From contig JALNZU010000012.1 in the NCBI GenBank assembly GCA_023229245.1, positions 1 to 64,000 on the forward strand: a stretch of 64,000 nt of DNA, given 5' to 3'. Below, one piece after another: positions 56,799 to 64,000 of this stretch. The stretch is from Bacteroidales bacterium. GTDB taxonomy: Bacteria > Bacteroidota > Bacteroidia > Bacteroidales > F082. Within the stretch, counting starts at the first letter, position 1; each line of letters opens with the position of its first letter. The translations under genes were made by a program, and so were the position numbers. The notes under the pieces were generated by a model. The model searched no databases. It had not been told where the DNA came from and saw nothing but the letters and a program-made list of their open reading frames with translations.

Positions 56799-57742
56799 CG
56801 AATCATTTTAAAAAGCAAATGTCGTGTTTTTTTGCACAACAGACGAAAAGTTGTACGACCAAACACTATGGTCAAAGTCAGATGCAATTAGTAAATATAT
56901 ATGATCTGGTGATTTTGAATGAATCAAAAAAGATACGACAGTTTGTCAGAACTACGCACCAGGCCTATGAATTAAGGAAGGTATTCCATATAAGAACAGC
57001 ATGTTACAAGATGTTTGACACATAGTATTGTCAGTTGGTTATGACACCTCTCAAGTGAGGTTCATGTTTTGTTCGGACTTGCTTCATCGGTTTAAAATTG
57101 AGGTTTATCAAAGCCGATGGACTGAATAAATTTGATATGAAGGTATTGCCAATAGATAGTTTGATGGTTTGTGGGAGATAATAGTTGAAAAAAACAGGCA
57201 AACTTTGTTCAAAACAGTCGTTTTCAATTTAGCTTTGCGCAAGAGCATTGATATATAGGTATTTCCTGAATGAATTAACGCTTACTTTTTAAACTGATCT
57301 TTACTGCAGTTTAGGACCAAAATAGGATACACCAATGGCTACAAAACACTAATTTAGTTTTATTATACATAAGGTGTAATTAACAGATTATCAATAAATA
57401 AGAAAATGATCTTTTTTGTTGAGTTGATATTTATTCGTGAACTTCAGTTTTTAGCTGAAGTTGGCGTATATTAGTAAGCTAATTTCATCAAACTTGAACT
57501 ATGGATAGACAATATTTCTGCATGTAGATTTCTTTCATTCTGAGCAAGTGTATCACGCTTTCACAAATAATTCTGTATTTGTAGATAAGGCGGAGCCGTT
57601 GATAACTTTATCGGAAAAGATATCAAGATTGTTTCATAAAATTATAAGTGATGTTGTTCACATATATCATATTGTTAAAAATTCTATTAGAGCAATAAAT
57701 TATAATGTATTTAGCCTTATTATTTGATTTAACGGACTGAGT
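56799..57742. other. Long intergenic region, rearranged DNA
   Basis: 944 nt with no convincing ORF. It contains an 8-bp hairpin AACTTCAG/CTGAAGTT (57440-57447/57455-57462) and one copy of a segment duplicated at 60331-60414. Base composition is AT-rich and frames are frequently stopped. Probably decayed accessory DNA between mnmA and the S41 protease gene. Confidence 0.6.
57268..57351 (+). repeat. Diverged 84-bp direct repeat, copy 1
   Basis: Shares GAATGAATTAACGCTT at its start and ACACCAATGGCTACAAAACA near its end with 60331-60414, with scattered substitutions between. In this copy the ATGGCTACAAAACAC frame stops immediately (TAA), so it does not encode a protein. Confidence 0.75.
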
Positions 57743-59863
57743 ATGAAAAAGATAATATTTTTTCTCGTATTTTTATTTTTCGTTATTAAAGTATGTGCAA
57801 ATGATACCACTTTTGTATGGCCTGTTAAAGGGAATCCGGCCGGATTAAATATTTTGTATAAACCGAACGATTATTTGGCAGATGAACAGCTTTTTAGCGA
57901 TTTAATTATTGCCACACATCTTGAGGACACTATTATTTCACCTGTGGATGGTATTATAACAAGTTTTCATTTCACTTATAAGCACTCTTTGAGTAGCGGG
58001 CTTGCATATGATCCGGCATATTACTTCGATAAAAAAGCAGATTCAGTTTTGAATAACAATAGGAAGTCAGAAATTCAAGACTCGAAGTACTTTACTGCAA
58101 CGATTGCATTATTGAATAAAGATGGCAGAAAAATCTACCTAACCGGTTTCATCCCCTACAGATGGTTTAAAACCGGTGAAAAGCTTGGTAAGGGAGATAT
58201 TCTTGGAAACGCATCTTATGCCTACCATAAAATCCCTGAGCCATGCCTATTTATCAGTATATCAAGAAATGCTATTCCGGATGACTCTATGACTCCTTTC
58301 GGTTTAAAGACTTCCTTTAAAGCAGCTGAGAAAAACAATAAAGCAACGATTTCTGAGGCTGAAATGCTTGAAGACATGGCGATTTTAGAAACATCACTCA
58401 GGGAAGGGTACCCCGGACTTTTTGATTATTTGAGTGAGTCCGAGTTTCAACTGGAAATTGAGCGTTTGAGACAAAAAACAAGTGTAATTACTACTGTACA
58501 GGAATTTAAGAAGCAAATTGATGGTTTCTTACGATTAATACGAGATAGCCATTTATCTGTAATCAATACAGAACAAATGGTTATACCTCCATTTACAACG
58601 TGGCCGGCTGTGAGCTTTGGATTCCTGAATGATAGTTTGGTAATAGACAGAGCCGCGGCAGAGTATACTGATTATCTGGGTCGAAGAATCAGTCAGGTGA
58701 ATGGTTTTGAACCGGATACAATCAAACAACTTATTAAACGGACTATAGGAGAGCATGATGGTTATGTTGAAAGCTACCCGGATTTTGTACTGTTGACCTT
58801 AACAAGTATCAGGTTTTTCCGTGAGTTTTTTCCTTCTGAAGAATCCCGTGATTTGGTGATAAGGTTTTATGATGGTGAAACAGTGGAATTTAAAGGAGAA
58901 AAGCATCCTAGCAATTCTTGTATTAAATATTATCCTTCAATTAGAGAGTATTATATTTATCCTAAAGAAAAATTCATTACTAAGATGATCTCAGATTCTG
59001 TTGCGCATATTGCTTTGGGTACTTTTGACCTGAATGATATTGAGATGATTGAAATACAAGATTTTATACATTCTTTAAATACTAAAAACTGTACAAACCT
59101 GATTATAGATTTACGAAACAATTACGGTGGAAATTCGGAAAATCTTAACACACTTTTTGATCTTATTTCACCACACTCTTTCAGTGAAGGTGATCAGATG
59201 GTTGTTACTAGTAATACAGGCTATTCATTCTTTCAGTTCACAGATAATTACGGCATGAATGATACATTGTTTAAAGATTACTATTCAATTGATGGTAAAA
59301 GTGGTTACTTCCTTGATACCAAACTCATAGAAAAGAAATACAGTGATGATCAAACATTTAAAGGAAACGTATTTGTTTTAGTGAACGAAAGATCATTTTC
59401 AGCCGCAGCTGTATTTGCCGGATTGGTAAAAAAATATAAACGTGGATTAATTATAGGAAGAGAAACGGGTTCAACTTATTATCAGATTAATGCATCGCGA
59501 TTTGCAAACCTTATGCTCCCAAATTCAATGATCAATGTACAGATTCCTCTTGTTAAAATCGTTTTCGATTCTGTAATAAGACCTGGAATACCCTGGGGTA
59601 GAGGTGTTATGCCTGATTATTATATTGATTTTACTTTAGACGAATTAGCATGGAAGCATGATACGATTTTAAATGCGGCAATTAGCTTTGCAGGGTTACC
59701 CTACAATGCGTTTGACAACCAAATGGATGAAACTGAATCATTTTTATCAGAGGAAGGGTCTCCTCAATTCAGCTTTTCAAGAAATCAAAAGTATTTAGGA
59801 ATCGCTCTTATCAGCCTTATTGTACTTTGTCTGATTTACGTTAAGCTCAGGAAGAAAACATAA
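57743..59863 (+). CDS. S41 protease with inactive M23-like N-terminal domain
   Basis: Exported, membrane-anchored protein of 706 residues. A signal peptide (1-19) is followed by an M23/lysostaphin-like fold (about 25-180: IISPVDGIITSF, TGEKLGKGDILG, EPCLFISISRN) whose metal-binding His residues are missing (the usual HLHF-like strand reads CLFIS). An S41 tail-protease domain follows (about 210-640) with LIIDLRNNYGGNSENL and the nucleophile Ser in VNERSFSAAAVFAG, then GRETGSTYYQ. A single C-terminal transmembrane segment (about 680-698) ends in basic residues. It may cut periplasmic peptides, with the dead M23 domain acting as a binding module. Flanked by an IS relic and direct repeats, so possibly acquired. 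Confidence 0.85.
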   Translation: MKKIIFFLVFLFFVIKVCANDTTFVWPVKGNPAGLNILYKPNDYLADEQLFSDLIIATHLEDTIISPVDGIITSFHFTYKHSLSSGLAYDPAYYFDKKADSVLNNNRKSEIQDSKYFTATIALLNKDGRKIYLTGFIPYRWFKTGEKLGKGDILGNASYAYHKIPEPCLFISISRNAIPDDSMTPFGLKTSFKAAEKNNKATISEAEMLEDMAILETSLREGYPGLFDYLSESEFQLEIERLRQKTSVITTVQEFKKQIDGFLRLIRDSHLSVINTEQMVIPPFTTWPAVSFGFLNDSLVIDRAAAEYTDYLGRRISQVNGFEPDTIKQLIKRTIGEHDGYVESYPDFVLLTLTSIRFFREFFPSEESRDLVIRFYDGETVEFKGEKHPSNSCIKYYPSIREYYIYPKEKFITKMISDSVAHIALGTFDLNDIEMIEIQDFIHSLNTKNCTNLIIDLRNNYGGNSENLNTLFDLISPHSFSEGDQMVVTSNTGYSFFQFTDNYGMNDTLFKDYYSIDGKSGYFLDTKLIEKKYSDDQTFKGNVFVLVNERSFSAAAVFAGLVKKYKRGLIIGRETGSTYYQINASRFANLMLPNSMINVQIPLVKIVFDSVIRPGIPWGRGVMPDYYIDFTLDELAWKHDTILNAAISFAGLPYNAFDNQMDETESFLSEEGSPQFSFSRNQKYLGIALISLIVLCLIYVKLRKKT

Positions 59864-59890
59864 CAATTATCAAATTTTGGTTATCTGTTT

Positions 59891-60327
59891 TGAGTTGACT
59901 TAGAAAAACAGGAGAGGTAAATTAATTTTATTAATTTTACGCCTTATGAAACGAAATCGCCGGGAATTCAGTTCAACCTTCAAGGCTGAGGTAGCCTTAG
60001 AAGCAATCAAAGGGATTAAAACCATATCAGAGATTGCACAACTGTATGGGCTTCAACCGGCACAAGTAACGCAATGGAAGAAGGAATTAGTAGTTCATTC
60101 AGTCCATGTTTTTGGCAAAGAACAAAAACGTAACGAGGAGTTGGAGCGCCTTTAAAAAGGAGCGTGATGAGTTGTTCAGGCAAATTGATGAGCTAAAGTT
60201 TGAGAACGATTGGTATAAAAAGAAGTTATTGTAAAAACAGAAGAAAATCATGGATTAAGGATCAAGTGATCGTATCAAAACAATGCCATGTGATTGGATA
60301 ACTGAATAATCTGTCTAAGTCAAAACA
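59891..60327 (+). mobile_element. Internally deleted IS3-family element
   Basis: Terminal inverted repeats match at 12 of 14 bases: TGAGTTGACTTAGA (59891-59904) and the reverse complement of 60314-60327 (TGTTTTGACTTAGA). Inside are a frameshifted orfA and only the first about 25 codons of orfB in its usual frame, so roughly 800 bp of transposase are missing. No target-site duplication is visible at the two ends. A non-autonomous relic. Confidence 0.7.
59946..60234 (+). pseudogene. IS3-family orfA transposase, frameshifted
   Basis: The N-terminal part MKRNRREFSSTFKAEVALEA is a typical OrfA helix-turn-helix (IS3 family), followed by AQLYGLQPAQVTQWKKEL. The frame stops at 60153-60155; a one-base shift at that point restores the coiled-coil tail (KERDELFRQIDELKFENDWY) up to a stop at 60232-60234. 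This indicates a single-base insertion in the T/A-rich site at 60151-60158. Full OrfA would be about 96 residues. Confidence 0.8.
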
Positions 60328-60330
60328 AAT

Positions 60331-60414
60331 GAATGAATTAACGCTTGCTGTTTAAACTTATTTTTACTGCTATTAAGGGCAAAAATAAGATACACCAATG
60401 GCTACAAAACACTA
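60331..60414 (+). repeat. Diverged 84-bp direct repeat, copy 2
   Basis: Matches 57268-57351 from GAATGAATTAACGCTT to ACAAAACACTA. The left edge of this homology coincides with the right end of the IS3-type element (3 nt apart), which suggests the IS sits at a rearrangement junction. Copies lie about 3.06 kb apart and enclose the S41 protease gene and the IS. Confidence 0.75.
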
Positions 60415-60859
60415 TAGATGTGTCTTATCTCATGTGCAAGAGCCTTGTTTGTACCGGTTAGTAAGGATATTTATACTAGGTGTGAGTTGGCGTTATCAAC
60501 TTTGCAGTTATCTGTCTCCTTCAATCAATCTTTTTGTTGTTACCGCAGTATACAATAGCAAAGATTGACTTATTGTTTCACGAATTTATGTGCCTCAACA
60601 ACTCCATTGCCTTGCATGATAACGCTTTGCAAATAAGTGCATGTTGTAGCATATACTTCCTTAAAGGAATAAAAATGGTTGTGGAATTCAAAGCTTGGAT
60701 CGATTACTTTATCAATATGATTGTCTCTCAAGCCTGATTCATATGAATATGGAGCGACAAGAGATAGAGGAATCACACTCAATATGAACGTAGTTTGTTT
60801 GTTTCTATTTACCATATCATTCGGTTTTTACATCGGATAAAAAAAATTCTGGATTGTTC

Positions 60860-60888
60860 TTGGTTTTAATAGAAAAAAGTTATATTTG
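60860..60888 (+). promoter_or_regulatory. Bacteroidetes-type promoter for the barrel/TANFOR operon
   Basis: TTG (60860-60862), an 18-nt spacer and TATATTTG (60881-60888) fit the consensus. The start codon at 60906 is only 17 nt downstream, so the leader is very short. Confidence 0.6.
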
Positions 60889-60905
60889 CTCCGAAATAAC
60901 AAACC

Positions 60906-62726
60906 ATGCCATTAAAACCAAATAAAAACAAAAACTATGGCAATAAAACTACTTTGTTTCTTTTACACTGCAAATTAACTGCAAACAAATGTTTTAATGT
61001 TGCCAAGTCTAATCTGATTGTTTGTTCTATACTTCAGAATTGGAAGAAATATCCTTTGCCTTTAATTACCGCATTTAGCTTTGTGTTTTTATATCCCCCA
61101 TACAGTAGTGGCCAGGATTTAGAAGGTTTACGCAGTAAAAAACCCATTGAGATTAAGGGTAATATGGGAATAAATTTTATCGGCTACCATGCAAACGGAA
61201 TCGAAAATCGCATGCAGCCGTTTTCAGCTATTATTGCCTCTAATGCTACTGCATATGTATATGGCATGGCTATTCCTTTTTCGGTACGATTTCACAATCG
61301 AAATCTGGATTATACACAACCCTTTAATCAGGTTGGATTGAGCCCTTCCTACAAATGGGCTACCGCACATATCGGGTATCGAAGCGTTTCATTTAGTAAT
61401 TTCACTTTATCAGGTCATCGTTTTTTGGGAGGTGGCTTAGAATTGAAACCGGGTAAGTTTCGCTTTGGTTTAATTTACGGTAGGTTTAAAAAGGCTACTA
61501 CCTTTTCCCAGCATGCCATAGATACGGCGCAAACTTTAACAAGAAAGGGTTTTGGTGCCCGTATTGGTGTCGGCTCAGAGCAAACTTATGTGGATCTGAT
61601 CATACTTAAAATTAAAGATGACAGCAGCAGCATAGTTGATCCTCTTTCTACTGCATATCTTCCCTCTGAAGAAAACCTTGTCACCGGTATCAATACACGG
61701 ATTAAATTTTCAAGAAGGGTAAGTTTCGAGACGGAGGTAGCAGCCAGTATATACACTACTGATATACAAGCTGTTGGTTTTGAGGAGGATGAGCAGGATG
61801 AATTATTAAAAAAAATAAACAAGATCATTAAACTGAATCTATCCACTGAATTACTTACTGCCGTCAGGGCTTCGTTGGATTTACGGCTGGGCAAGGTCAA
61901 TACCCGTATTGAGTATCGTCGTATTGACCCTGGCTATCGATCAATGGGTGCTTACTTTATGAACAACGACCTGGAAAATCTAACCATCACTCCCTCCATG
62001 AGCTTATTCAAGCGTAAACTGAATCTGAGAGGAAGTATTGGTGTACAACACGATAATTTACGCAATACCAAACGAGCTACTTCAATACGCACTATTTCTG
62101 CTATTCACGCCTCAATAAATCCTTGGCAGGTATTTGGCCTTGATATCAGTTATAGCAATTTTAGCAGCAACCAACGTCCGGGAAGGGTGCCTCTCATAGA
62201 CTCTTTGAAATTATACCAGGCGACAAGCAATATGAATATCACTCCCCGTTTGATGTTTACAGGATCCAATTACAGCCATATGATTATGTTGGTGGTAAGT
62301 AGTATGGGACTTAGAGATTTTAATGATTACACCCGTAACCATAATGATAATCAGGCTTTTATTGCGAATCTTACCTACAGCCTCAATTTGGTGAAGCTGA
62401 AAGCAAACCTGATGCTTGGAGCAAATTACAACAAACTAGAAAACTATCTGGCGACCACCAAAGCGAACGGAATTACGGTTGGTGCATCAAAAAATTTACT
62501 GAACGACAGATTAAATTTGGGGTTAAACCATTCAGTTATTAAAATGAGCTATCATCAAGGTAATGGCACTATACATAACACCACCATTACTACTTCTTTT
62601 GCCTTAGCAAAACAACATGCTATGCGATTGAATGTATATGTTATTAATTCAAAATACCCAGATAAAGAACTTATACCAACATTTAATGAAATGAAAGGAG
62701 ACTTAAGCTATGTCTACACTTTTTAA
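60906..62726 (+). CDS. Predicted outer-membrane protein, TANFOR-associated
   Basis: Function unknown. The start at 60906 gives about 45 basic residues before a hydrophobic signal segment (about 50-70, PLITAFSFVFLYPPYSSGQ), an unusually long N-region; no later start codon is available. The remainder is beta-rich with alternating hydrophobic strands and ends in Tyr-Thr-Phe, consistent with an outer-membrane barrel. Segments such as YRSVSFSNFTLSGHRFLGGG and LELKPGKFRFGLIYGRF recall barrel proteins found next to TANFOR-domain genes in Bacteroidota. Its stop codon lies inside the next gene's first codons (17-nt overlap), which supports that pairing. Confidence 0.7.
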   Translation: MPLKPNKNKNYGNKTTLFLLHCKLTANKCFNVAKSNLIVCSILQNWKKYPLPLITAFSFVFLYPPYSSGQDLEGLRSKKPIEIKGNMGINFIGYHANGIENRMQPFSAIIASNATAYVYGMAIPFSVRFHNRNLDYTQPFNQVGLSPSYKWATAHIGYRSVSFSNFTLSGHRFLGGGLELKPGKFRFGLIYGRFKKATTFSQHAIDTAQTLTRKGFGARIGVGSEQTYVDLIILKIKDDSSSIVDPLSTAYLPSEENLVTGINTRIKFSRRVSFETEVAASIYTTDIQAVGFEEDEQDELLKKINKIIKLNLSTELLTAVRASLDLRLGKVNTRIEYRRIDPGYRSMGAYFMNNDLENLTITPSMSLFKRKLNLRGSIGVQHDNLRNTKRATSIRTISAIHASINPWQVFGLDISYSNFSSNQRPGRVPLIDSLKLYQATSNMNITPRLMFTGSNYSHMIMLVVSSMGLRDFNDYTRNHNDNQAFIANLTYSLNLVKLKANLMLGANYNKLENYLATTKANGITVGASKNLLNDRLNLGLNHSVIKMSYHQGNGTIHNTTITTSFALAKQHAMRLNVYVINSKYPDKELIPTFNEMKGDLSYVYTF

Positions 62727-64000
62727 CCAAATTATCGCAAAAACACGATTAAAACAGCTAACCAAACGAATCATATTCACTTGTTTGGTGATGTTGCCTG
62801 TTGTAACATTAAGCCAGTTTGCGCCAGTACGAATAAACATGGTTATTACACCACCTTATTCTACCAAACTAAGTGATTATACCTCAAGACCCGATAAGGT
62901 GCTGGTAAGCTTGCAAAATCTTTCGCCAGATGCTTCTACGCTAAAGATTTATCTGCATGCGGAGCTTTCAGGACAAAGCGGGATACGTATTTTTACCAAT
63001 CCAAATTACAAACCGACCTCTCCGATTACTCTACAGGCCGGGATCCCTTATACACTTACACTGAATAATATAGAGGAAATATTTACTGGAAGTCAACTGT
63101 CGTTAGAAGGTATTACAGAGTATGAACTAATCTATGGAAATGGTTTACCGGAAGATGAGTATACCATATGTATGCAGGCCTTTGATTTCGAAACGGATAG
63201 GCCCTTATCGGATGAGCCGCCTTTTGGTTGCAGTTCACCCATGATTATCGGTTACTTTGAACCGCCGATCATCACTTCACCCTGGTGTAACGAAGAGGTG
63301 GAGGCAACAGAGCCTCAAAATATTATCTTCTCATGGATACGTCCGGCAGGTACTCCTCTAAACATTTTTTATCGCCTTAAAATGGTGGAAGTATTTCCGC
63401 CTGAAACCGACATCAATGATGCGATGAATTCGGCCTCGCATCCTATCTTCTTTGAAACAGATGTACCCTTAAATAGTTTTATTTATGGTCCTGCTCAACC
63501 AGCATTAGTCAACGGGAAGACCTATGCATTTCAAGTTACAGCTATTGACCCAACCGGACAGACATCCTTTCGAAATGAAGGTAAAAGTGAAGTATGTAGT
63601 TTTACCTATGTTGAGGATGAATCTGTTTATCCTCAAATAGATCCTACTCCTGATTTGCCAGTGGTAATTATTCCTCCCAACGTATTACCGGATGATTTTG
63701 AACTCAGCCCACCTACACAAATAACTGGGAACCTTATGATTAAATTTCCTACTAACCCCCACGATTCAGTATATATAGGCGACTTTCCCGGACTTGGAGG
63801 TGGTGCCATCCCAGGTCTTCCTCCAAGTGGCCAGATTGAGATTCCGGGCTATTATACAGGAGGTACAGGGGGTGGGTTTAACTACAATCAAATAAATATA
63901 GTAGCCAATACAATCGGAAGCAATATCAACCTACATAATAACTCAAACGGGAATCAACAAGGCTCAGGAAGTGTAAATACTCCCTTTATCAATGAAAATT
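62710..64000 (+). CDS. TANFOR-type secreted protein (partial, 3' end beyond window)
   Basis: An open frame of 430 codons that runs off the end of the window. It begins MSTLFNQIIAKTRLKQLTK with a signal peptide (LVMLPVVTLSQ, about residues 25-38), followed by VRINMVITPPYSTKLSDYT, the opening of TANFOR-type domains, and a fibronectin type III-like region (NIIFSWIRPAGTPLNIFYRL ... TYAFQVTAIDPTGQTSF). Very likely a large exported surface protein. It overlaps the preceding barrel gene by 17 nt. Confidence 0.8.
   Translation, partial: MSTLFNQIIAKTRLKQLTKRIIFTCLVMLPVVTLSQFAPVRINMVITPPYSTKLSDYTSRPDKVLVSLQNLSPDASTLKIYLHAELSGQSGIRIFTNPNYKPTSPITLQAGIPYTLTLNNIEEIFTGSQLSLEGITEYELIYGNGLPEDEYTICMQAFDFETDRPLSDEPPFGCSSPMIIGYFEPPIITSPWCNEEVEATEPQNIIFSWIRPAGTPLNIFYRLKMVEVFPPETDINDAMNSASHPIFFETDVPLNSFIYGPAQPALVNGKTYAFQVTAIDPTGQTSFRNEGKSEVCSFTYVEDESVYPQIDPTPDLPVVIIPPNVLPDDFELSPPTQITGNLMIKFPTNPHDSVYIGDFPGLGGGAIPGLPPSGQIEIPGYYTGGTGGGFNYNQINIVANTIGSNINLHNNSNGNQQGSGSVNTPFINEN

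Larger units (their letters stand above)
60235..60905. other. Intergenic stretch with IS remnant and repeat copy 2
   Basis: Contains the end of the IS element, the second copy of the duplicated segment (60331-60414) and about 470 nt of unassigned DNA. Two short opposing frames (60534-60737 plus, 60570-60815 minus) overlap each other almost entirely and resemble nothing known. I do not call either as a gene. Confidence 0.55.

Noticed and set aside
57440..57462. Hairpin AACTTCAG/CTGAAGTT as a CRISPR or attachment site
   Set aside because: It occurs once in the window with no spacers or regular repeats. Hairpins of this kind are common in Bacteroidota intergenic DNA.
60398..60565. Plus frame starting ATGGCTACAAAACAC in repeat copy 2
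   Set aside because: The equivalent frame in copy 1 stops after six codons and no family is recognisable, so the repeat is treated as noncoding.
60570..60815. Minus-strand frame of 81 residues beginning MVNRNKQTTFIL, overlapping a 67-residue plus frame at 60534-60737
   Set aside because: Both are short, unlike any known family, mutually overlapping, and lie in decayed DNA. No promoter or conserved neighbour supports them.

Overview
The window is a stretch of chromosome from a member of the Bacteroidota, most likely an anaerobic, hydrogen-producing or hydrogen-cycling Bacteroidia. The evidence is the lineage-typical gene content (gliding genes gldE and gldD, a PorP/SprF protein, type IX secretion sorting domains, DUF4270, a single-domain GT5 glycogen synthase, a 30-residue COX24-like ribosomal protein, a TANFOR-type protein). 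Promoters also match the Bacteroidetes pattern TTG-N17-20-TAnnTTTG. No rRNA, tRNA or CRISPR array was seen.

Layout. 1-523 has no convincing gene. 524-4691 (minus) is a two-gene glycan-degrading unit: an alpha-L-fucosidase and a beta-N-acetylhexosaminidase. 4893-13767 (minus) is a housekeeping run: HU, a small ribosomal protein, RNase G, TrpRS, HflX, Lnt, a tRNA-dihydrouridine synthase and a GT39 membrane glycosyltransferase. 13902-17612 (plus) is mutY-ssb-gldE-gldD, followed by an orphan NarL-type regulator (17693-18340).

18557-30865 (plus) is the centrepiece, a complete [FeFe]-hydrogenase island. It holds a trimeric NAD-linked hydrogenase (hydC-hydB-hydA) and all three H-cluster maturases (hydG-hydF-hydE). 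Between them lie a histidine kinase whose input module is itself an H-cluster hydrogenase domain, two stand-alone receivers and a receiver-kinase hybrid. The same maturases could load both the catalytic enzyme and the sensor. None of the co-encoded regulators has a DNA-binding domain; the only one nearby is the NarL-type protein just upstream.

30852-36078 (minus) holds a GT5 glycogen synthase, DUF4270 lipoprotein and GlmS operon, plus a proline dehydrogenase. The GlmS has serine where the catalytic N-terminal cysteine should be. 36349-46979 (plus) is a surface/secretion operon: a type B-sorted protein, a PorP/SprF protein, and a 2684-residue secreted protein with a nested repeat architecture of about 395 residues. 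47124-50525 holds a PfkB-family kinase and an EF-G paralogue with a degenerate GTPase domain.

50579-56798 (minus) holds MnmA, a CPA1 potassium/proton antiporter, a giant periplasmic-propeller LytS-type kinase and a receiver-only partner. 56799-60905 is an accessory, rearranged area: an S41 protease fused to a dead M23-like domain, a broken IS3-type element, and an 84-bp duplicated segment on either side. 60906-64000 starts an outer-membrane protein and TANFOR-type protein pair; the second runs off the end of the window.
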